Made by a program: the position numbers and the translations under genes. Of a stretch of DNA of 44,190 nucleotides, positions 1 through 9,400 are shown piece by piece. Origin of the DNA: UBA1535 sp964371035. GTDB taxonomy: Bacteria > Bacillota > Clostridia > Tissierellales > Sedimentibacteraceae. Position 1 is the first letter of the stretch; every line of letters begins with the position of its first letter. Below the pieces are notes generated by a model. The model saw only the letters and a program-made list of their open reading frames with translations, did no database searches and was not told the origin of the DNA. The stretch lies in assembly GCA_964371035.1 (NCBI GenBank), contig CAYJLG010000022.1:1-44190 (forward strand), written 5' to 3'.

Positions 1-201
1 TGGTACGGGTGTGGGACTCGCCTTTCTCAGAAAGGCTCTTTTTCTCATGCTTCGCATTCGAAACTCGAAACTAAAAACAGTCCACTGGACTGTTTTCTTA
101 ACGTTCTCGCCCTCATAGGGTTCAAGTCCCTCTACCTTTTTCTTTTTTTGAAATATCAAAAAAGCAAAAAACACTGATTTTTCAACGTTTTTTGCTATCC
201 T
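1..201. repeat. tRNA-derived fragments and palindromes beside tRNA-Leu
   Basis: No protein gene is seen. Positions 1-19 read, on the minus strand, like the 3' end of a tRNA (acceptor strand plus CCA), and 1-10 is identical to 202-211 at the end of the real tRNA-Leu. The expected 5' half of the T arm is absent. Positions 118-137 carry a T-arm-like stretch in the opposite orientation, an inverted copy of about 19 bases of 209-228. Between them are two compact palindromes: 20-36 (7-bp stem, 3-nt loop, followed by a T-rich run) and 74-96 (10-bp stem, 3-nt loop, T-rich 3' side). The block looks like a scrambled tRNA-array remnant or a small dispersed repeat inserted among tRNA ends. I cannot identify the family. 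Confidence 0.5.
164..195 (-). terminator. Terminator of tRNA-Leu
   Basis: A 14-bp hairpin (two G-T wobbles) with a 4-nt loop lies just downstream of the tRNA 3' end on the minus strand. T-rich sequence follows it in the direction of transcription, as in an intrinsic terminator. Confidence 0.7.
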
Positions 202-284
202 TGGTACGGGTAGAGGGACTTGAACCCCCACGGTCACCCGCTAGATCCTAAGTCTAGTGCGTCTGCCAATTCCGCCATACCCGC
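202..284 (-). tRNA. tRNA-Leu (anticodon TAG)
   Basis: Read on the minus strand this folds as a class II tRNA. The 7-bp acceptor stem has a G1-T72 wobble. The anticodon stem CTAGA/TCTAG encloses the loop CTTAGGA, which gives anticodon TAG and reads CUA-family leucine codons. A long variable arm precedes the T arm with loop TTCAAGT, and the CCA end is encoded in the DNA. A consensus promoter lies 35 bp upstream and a strong hairpin lies downstream, so it seems to be a single-gene transcription unit. Confidence 0.95.
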
Positions 285-318
285 ATATTTTATTGGTGTG
301 TCTCTCGACAACTCTAAT

Positions 319-347
319 AGTATATCGTATTAATTAAAAATTGTCAA
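319..347 (-). promoter_or_regulatory. SigA-type promoter of tRNA-Leu
   Basis: On the minus strand TTGACA (342-347) is separated by exactly 17 bp from TATACT (319-324). It sits 35 bp before the first base of the tRNA, a normal distance for a tRNA promoter. Confidence 0.85.
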
Positions 348-401
348 TATTATTTTGAAATTTTCTTGATTTTTTTTGTGATTGTTACTATTCAAGTTAA
401 A

Positions 402-425
402 GGGAGCGATGAAATCATCACTCCC
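402..425 (-). terminator. Terminator of the surface protein/ATPase operon
   Basis: An inverted repeat GGGAGYGATGA/TCATCGCTCCC begins 8 bp after the stop codon of the giant surface protein. It folds to a stem of about 10 bp with a 4-nt loop. The following T-tract is short, so termination may be incomplete. Confidence 0.65.
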
Positions 426-432
426 TAATTAT

Positions 433-3400
433 TTAATTGTCTGTAGCTCTAATTTTTCTATAAATTGCAGCTAATACAAGTACAGTCATTAAACCTGTCA
501 TTCCTAATAGGACAAATCCATTTTTCTCTTCGTTCGATAAGGTTACAGCACTTCCTTTATTAACTTCAAAATCTTTATCTAAGTCAATATTTTTTTCTGA
601 TAACATTTCTGCTATATTTTCATTCTGTCTTTTTTGACCTTTAGAAGAATTAAGCATTTCAGCTGATTCAACCACATCAAACTCACCTGTAATTTCATTG
701 TATGCAAGTACATATTCTTCTGAATTGAGCAACTCGCTATCTGTTTGATTCAAAGCATCAACGTTAGGTTGTTCTGAAGTTGGCATGTTTGCAATTAATT
801 CTACTTCTATAGAGCTATTGCTAATAGTTCCAGAATTTGAGATGATATTAGATATATCATTTTGAGAAACTGCATATGTCAGCTCTCCATCTACATATAC
901 GCCTTCGTCTTCAACGTAACTTATAGAAGAATTTCCTAGTATCTTCTCTTCCCCACTAAACAATCCTTCGCCTTCTACGTAAGTAGCTTTATTTGGTAAA
1001 TCTAATGTATCACTATCACTATCATTAGTACTACCACCTTTATCACCAGTTGAAGATTCATTTTTTGAAGTATTTTCGTCTGATTCGCCATTCTCATCGA
1101 TATCAGTATTTCCGCCTACACTACCTACTCCTGTAGAATCACTACCGCTTCCTTTACCATTGTCTGTAGATAAATCACTACCTTCTCCATTTACATATCC
1201 AGTATCTCCAATGTCTCCATCGGTTCCATAACCATCTACATCAGTTCCTATTCCGTCTGCAAACAACCCATCTTCTAATGCAGTATTAAAAATGTTTAAT
1301 AATAACTCACCTTCTACGTATGAGTCTTCTGCTGCTATCGTACCATTATCTATAATTCCATGGTACAAGTCACTAATTGCATTAATTGCAAATGTAGCAA
1401 ATGTTGTACTATCAGGATTTGTTTTATGAATAACAACTCCATCTTTGTAGTTAAGTACTCTTACCGATCCATCATTATACTTTGCTAATACTATAAAAAT
1501 CCCATCGTCAAACTCAAATCCATTAGATAAATACTTAATGTCTTTATTTGGAAAATCTACTGTTTGCAATGTAGCACCATAGTTGCTTATCGAACCTGAT
1601 GAATTCAAGTTAGCATAGTAAGTCTTATTTTCTAAATCGTCGTACGACAAAACAAAGCTATCATACACAAACGATTGATAAGGCGAAACCATATAACTAT
1701 TGTTTCCTAACGTGTGCAATCGATAGTTAGGATATAAATTTCCAGCATGTACATGCGAAAAATTATGAAAAACAGAATGAGTATTATAATCAAATATAGG
1801 TACTACACTAGTTGTTCCAATTGCTCCAATATTGCCTTCTAAAACTGCATTAGGAGGACTCTTTTCTATTTCTTGTAGCAAGAAAATTTCACCAGTATCT
1901 GTCAATGCTTTTCCTTGCCATAAATGTATAATTTTTTTACCATCAAGGTTTGAAACCTGATCTAATGAGTCAACTGTAAAGTTTACCTCTGCGCTTGAGT
2001 CTAATTTTCCATCTTTATCAACAATATACCATGTTTTTCCATGTGTCAGAATTTTTCGCTGGAAGTCATCAGGTTCATATGTGATTCCACCTAATTCTAC
2101 GTTTGATTTAAAATCATACACTACTGTTGCAACTTTATAGTTAGTACCAAAGTTTTCAAAATCTAAATCTACATCAGTCGTTCCTATTTTTACTGAATCA
2201 ATACTACTTTCTACTCCTGCTTCAATATTAAGCGTATTTATTCCACTAGTATATATAGTGATTCCTTTTGGGTTAACACTAGATGATGGTGGTAACAATA
2301 TTCCGACATCTACAGCACCAGCTATTTCATCGTGTGGATAATCATAAGTATTAGTATTTTCAAGTATCTTCGACACTTCAGGTGCGATCGGTTTATCTTT
2401 TAAAAATGGCATGTATTTGTTAGTTAAAGGATCTGCTAAATTCTCAAACAAATAGTCTACATTGAATCCATGTTCAACATAAAATGTTTCTTCTTTAAAT
2501 TCACTGCCATCTTTTAAAAACTCATATACGTCACTTACGGGATCGTAAGGAAGTTTAACTGAATTAGGATTTTTTTCAATCAAATCAGTTATAGATTGTC
2601 CATTTATAAGTGATCCGTTCCATATCGAATAAGTACTATCGCTATTTAATCTAGTTTTAGATGTCTCTGTGTGGTTTATCCAAATATTTGCTCTATCATT
2701 AGCAGATGTAACACTTCCTGCAAAAATTGCATCGATATCATGATTTTCAACTAGAGTTGCATTTTGTGATAAATATCCGATCAAAGCACCTGCATAGTCT
2801 TCAGATGTAATATTTGAATTTAGGTATACACCATTCATCGAAGACACAAGCGCATTAGTGCCATCAGGTTTTCTAATCTGGCCTATCACTCCACCAGCAA
2901 TCGAATCTTCGCTTATTACAGTTGCTCCCGAAGCTACATTGTATAAATTATAGTTTACTGTACAACCTATGATTCCGCCTGCCGCAGTACCTTGATTAGT
3001 AGAGTTAACTATGTATGGTATGTTTCTAATTACAACATCTTCTCCTACATATACATTAGTCATAACTATAGAAGTATTGCTTTGTGCATTGGCAACAACT
3101 CCTGCAACGTATCCTGGCCCTACAATTTCCGTATCTCTTACTACAATATTTTTAAAACTGTCCGCAGTGTTTCTGGCGTGGTGTGATACAACACCTGCAG
3201 CCCTTCTAAGAAATTTATGGTCTATTTCCATATATTCATCGCTTCTAATTTCACAGCCTAACACTTGAATATCATCAAAATAATCCTCTGAAACTATAAT
3301 TACACCCGCAGAAATAATACTTTTTATTTTTGTATTTTTGACTAATATATCATTAAATCTAGCAGTATCATTCATGACTGCAGCTACACCCATTGCATAT

Positions 3401-6400
3401 CTACCACCTGAAATGTCGCAGTTAGTCACATCAATATCGCTAACTATTTTGCTTCTCGAAGTCGTAGAGAATACTCCAGATCCATAAGAAGCAGCAGTTG
3501 TTCCATTAAACGTTGATTCTGCCTTAACATTATCTATTTTCACATTATTCGTTAAATCAGCATAGTCTATTACTGAAGCAAAGCCTGATGCAAAGTAATA
3601 TCCACTAACTTTTGAGTTTCGCACTATAATATTTTCTACTATTTTGTCACCTGTTGGCGTCGCATTTGACGCTCTGTGCACTATTAATGCCGAATAATAC
3701 GATTTAGGCATGTCTATTATAATGTCATCTGCACTAATATTTTTTATAGTCCCTAAAACATCACCAAACAAACCAGTAGTATATCCTGAATTTACAACAG
3801 TGCTGCCTGCATATGCTTTTATATGAACTCCCGAACCTGTAATTAATTTTTTAGTAGTGACTGTGCCACTTGCATCTTTAATATCTAAAGATTCAGTATA
3901 TTCAGTTAAATCACTATTTGGAAGTAATTCACTTTTACCGTCATAATTATCTGACAATACTTTTACGTTATCTATGTTTCCACCAACATCGCCAAACGGA
4001 GAAATATTTTTAACTAAACCTGCTGATTTTACATTCATTTCAATGTTTTTCAGGGTAATATTAGTCACATCTCCACCAATTATATCTATAATACTAGCAT
4101 AAGTCTTAAATGAAGTATGATTAATAAAGTTAAGCTCAAAATTTTCAAAACTTAAATCTTTAAAGTCATATACTATACTAGATATAAAAGACTCTGAAGC
4201 TACTGAAGAAGATGCGTATATAAGATTTCTAAAACCATATTTAGAAGAATCTTCGGTAAAACCTTCAAGTCTACCGAATTTCAATCCGACTTTTGGTCTA
4301 ATAATTCCACTATCATATGGCGGTTGGCTAAAGTCAATGATCCCGTTAATCTTAATGTTCTGATTAGTAGTTCCCCAATCGCTATTATCTATTTTTTGGT
4401 TCCATTCCTGCGTATCGTCAATGACATGATACAAAGGTTCACCATATCCACAAAATGTTTCTGCAACCTCATCATGATCCGCTTTAAGTGTAACTATAAC
4501 TTTATATGAGTCAAACGCCTTTATATATCTATGAGATCTTGCGACTAAAGTAAGTGTCTTTCCGTCTTTAGATTGTTCATCTGCTAAAAACACACCTGCT
4601 TTTCTATAATCTTCATCTCCAAACGTTAGAGTATTTTCAATCAAATTCATACCATCAATAACTAGTGATATTTTATCTTCATTAAAGAACTCTCTCAACT
4701 CATCTTGTGTATACTCCTCATGTGTTAAATTAATATTTACAGTATAAGCATTTATAGTTTCACCTGCATTTAGACCCAAATATTTAATATCCCCTACTTC
4801 TGCTTCTGCTACAAGTCCTGATTTTACTGGGAATAAAATATCTTCTTGTCCGTGAACGAGGCCTTCTCCGTATTGTCTATTTAAATATGGGTAGCTATTT
4901 CTTTCAAGTGGACTGTAATCATACTCTGTTCCAGTTTTAATAATATCTGTCCATGTATTTTTATCGCTAAGTTCATTAGCGTCAAACAAATCTGTAGCTC
5001 CATCTATGTCCCCTTCTGGTAAATCATTAACAACTTGGAATTTATAAGCATAAGATGGTTTTCCATAGTATGTTTGATAATATCCTTTTTGCCCAATCAA
5101 TCTATGAGTGTTTGAACCTTGAACTAATATGTCTCCTACTGCCAAACAACGTTCTATGTTAGGAGTAACATGTATCGATTTGCCTACTAAGCCGCCAACA
5201 TTGCTCGCTACACCTGTAATATCTACAACAGAAAATGAATTTAATAATGCTGGCTGATTGTAAAGTAATCCAACTAAACCACCAACGTTACTTCCCTCAG
5301 AAAAAATAGTTCCATGCGAATAACAATTTACAAGACTAGTATTGAGTGTGCCAGCAATACCTCCTGCACCAAGCATAGTTTTTGAATTTGTTAAATCTAT
5401 ATCTACATTTCTAGTGTATGAATTTGCAATTCTATGGTAATTACCATCTGCACCATTGCCTACTATACCTCCAAAAGAATTTGTATATCTACCTGAATGC
5501 GATATCAACTGAGTGTCAGTAACAGAACTATCGTAAATGTTGCCATGATATAACACGCCAACTAATCCACCAACATTGCCATCTGCAATTATTCTAGAAT
5601 TAGTTAAATGCACGTTAATAACATCACCGTGGCTTCTACCTATAAATCCTGCAAGGCTTGTAGCTTGTGTATCACTAGCATTAACGTTGAAATTATCTAT
5701 TATTAAGTTTGATACTTGGCCCCTATAAATATTAGTAGTCGAGCTGCTAACAGAATAATAAAGCCCAGTTATAACGTGTGGCACTGCTGCATCTTTTAGC
5801 GTTATATCTTCTAGAGTTCGCATATCTATTAATTTTCCATCTTTTTCCGAGTACATTCCTCCATCGATTTTTCCATAGAATAAAGAATTGCTTGAAACAG
5901 TATCATAAGACGGATTGATTACTATATCTCTAGGATTTTGAACTCCCGCAAAGTTTATATCGTCTACTATCCAATAATTCCAGTATCTGTTATTTTCTAT
6001 TTCTTTCCAATCATCTACAGTCTTTACCTTTTTATAAAACTCTATTGTTTGTGTTTCATACCCTGAATCAAATGTATATTCTGTATTTCCAGATTTTGCT
6101 TTTATTTCTAATACTTTATAGGAACTTGTGTATTTATGTTTTGGGTTTTCTTCATCGATATCCAAAACTGCAGAAATTTCATAGTAACTATACCCATTGT
6201 CTAATGTTTTAGTTATCATTTTAACTGATCCTGGCAATACATCTATACCTTCCAGTGTTAAATCTACAATTTCAAATTCGCCAGCATTTTCTACAGAAAA
6301 AATAACTTCAGCATAATCTGTTTGATTGCCATATACTCCATCTGCAAATCTATCTGATACAATGACTGGAAATTCATCTTGTATAGTAGTCGGAAGAGGT

Positions 6401-9400
6401 ATATATTGCTGATATTTTTGCATAATAACCGGCAGTTCAAGTCTTGGATAAAATCCTCTTTCGACTGACTGTTCTATTTCAAACCCATCTTCTAATACGC
6501 TATTTTGCCAAACTATGTCTCTTAAGGCTTCATACCCTATTGGCGAGATACCATCGTAATACAAGAATTTTTCATGTTGTATCTGCGTTACATTCCATCT
6601 ATTTGAACTAACTCCAGGATACGAGGCAGCTATTCTATCTAATCCTAATGGATATTCTCTAGATTTCGATTGTCCATCAAATATAAATGCATCTCCAACA
6701 TGGTAGGAATTATATATCTTACCTGAATACATTGTAGTTAAATTAGCAAACACACCAGTTCCAGTTTCAGGCATCCACGTATCATATATCGTAAAAATAT
6801 TTTTCATCGTTGCGCCATACCCAGCATATCTAGTAATACCACCAAAATAATCAGTAGTTTCAGGATCTACCATTACTGATGAACCGTTAGTAGTATATAT
6901 ATATCCGTTTTCAATCGTAGATGATGTTCCATTTGTCGTGATCAATGAAGCATAAGTCGCCTCTACCAATACATCACCATCAAATCTAATAATAAAATTT
7001 CTTAATGTCCCATAGTGATATCCAATAAAAGTTGGTACATAATATCCCTTTAATCTAATATCCTCTTCAAAAATTAAAACGATATTTTCTAAAAGTCCAT
7101 AATTATGATCGACAAAATTATACCCAATAAGTTCATCAAAACCTTTAGGGTATATAATTGCTAAATTTTTAAGTACCGCACTATCACTTATTATTGCAAA
7201 GATATCTTGGCTAATTCCAGGTGCTACAGTAACGCTATGGCCATTAAAATCTATAGTCCCTTCAAAAGCTCCATCGAGACCACCCTTAATCACTAAATCA
7301 TTAACTACTAAATAGTTACCATACATGTCTCTTGAAATGTTATAAAAATCTTCTTCGTTTCTAATTATTTTATATGGAGCATCAGTTCTAAAAATCTCTT
7401 CGCCAAACAAGATTCTTTCATTATTTAAGAAACCATAAATTTCTACCTTATATGAAGTTGAATGTTCTAATCCTGTCAATATTAATTCATTAGGTGAAGC
7501 ATCTGGATTTAATGCATATACATCAATAACAACTTCTGTTTCTTGTCCATTTTCGTCCATAACTGTTTCCTTCATAGTCGCTTCGGTTAAGTTGTAATTC
7601 TTAGTTTCATCTTTTATCTCAACAAAATCTGGTAAATTTATACTTTGTGATTTTGATACGACTACTTCAACTTTACCACTACCACTATTATCTATCAACG
7701 CACCTTTTTTATCAATAAGATTAACATCTAATTTCGCTTGGAAAGAGTACTCACTAGTAGTGTCAGAATTGTATCCTGTTGAAAGTCTATGTACTATCAT
7801 AGTGTCAATAGTTGGATATAATTCTAGTGACATATATTTTGCACCTTGTGGCACAGTAATTGCAGAATTAAAATCTGTATCTCGAATTAAATCTATATAT
7901 CCGCCAGATTCGTTATAAAAGAATATGTAACTATTTAAAATATTAAAAGTATATCTTTCGCCTTCTCTTACAGGTATTTTGTGCATGACATATTTACCGT
8001 TATCACTTGCATATAACTCACCGCTGGATTCACTCACCTCAAAACCTTGCTTTAAATATTTAGATTCAACATCTTCGGCATCTTCTCCTTTGCTTGTAAA
8101 GAAAGAGCCCACATCAAGAGTATATTTATCTCTTTGATTAATATCAGGGTTCACATTTAAAGTGTATACTTCTTCTGCATTTTCATAAACTGTAAATAAC
8201 AATCCATGCTCTTTTATATGTTCGCCATTAACAAAGGCAATTCTAAATCCGCCTACTTCTCTTGTTTTATTACTCGTATCAGTCAAAGTATCAAATAACG
8301 GTATCGCCATTGAAAATCTTCCATTAACATATACTGGCAATGTAGTATTATGTTCTCCATTATAGTTATTTATAAAATAAATTTGATTTCCAGCAGTATC
8401 ATAATAGTAGACGCCTATATTCTCATCAACATTTCCTGAATTTGAGCTTGGTGAATAGTTTTCAAGCACCACATACTCAGCATTATCAAATTCTTCGAAC
8501 TTAAACATAGGTGAAAAATATTTGCGTGATGATTCACCTATTGCCCAACTATCTAATCTAGCTGACGTGCTTGTAATTTCTGGTGGATCTAAGATAGATT
8601 GCATTTTTTCATTTTCTGTCGTAAAATGCATAGTTTTAGACGATCTGTTTTCATAGTCCAAGCTAGTCAATTCGACAGTTCCAGTTATATCGCTACCTGC
8701 AATCATGTCTTCATCAAATAAAGTTACATTTCTAGCATAACTAGTAAATCCATCGTCATCATTATACTCTGATGCAACAATTTCAATTTCGTATTCAAGT
8801 CCAGGTGTCAATCCTGTGAAATTCAAAGAATTATATAATTTATTAGTAGTAAGAGGTTCCCCATTTTCATCTACTTCTAAAACGAATAACAAAGTGCCAT
8901 TATTGCTTAATTTTATTATAAATTCACCATCGTTTAAAATAACATTATCATTATCTTTTATAAATAATCCTCTAAAATCAATAATATCATTTGCAATAAT
9001 TATTTCATCGACTATTATTTCTGGTGTTTCCTTTTTCGTCTTAAAAGTATCTTTTGATAGAATAGTGTTAACAAAATACTCTATTCCACTACGTTCAACA
9101 ATCGATTCAACATTTATTGTATAATTAGTAGCAGGAGTCAAACCGCTCTTAATATCAATTTTCAAAACTACTGGTGTGTTTCTCAAGTTTGGATCTTCTA
9201 TTGTTGGAGTGCTTAAATTTTGAAAAACTTCCCACATATTTTTTCCTATAAATTCGCTTTGATCACCTCTTAGTTCAACAGTAATATCATCAACGCCTTC
9301 TTTTTTGAGTATAACTGATTTTGATAAATCATTGTATTCAAAACCTTCATCTGAAATATATTTATCAACTAATTCATCTTTAATTAAATCATACGCTAAA

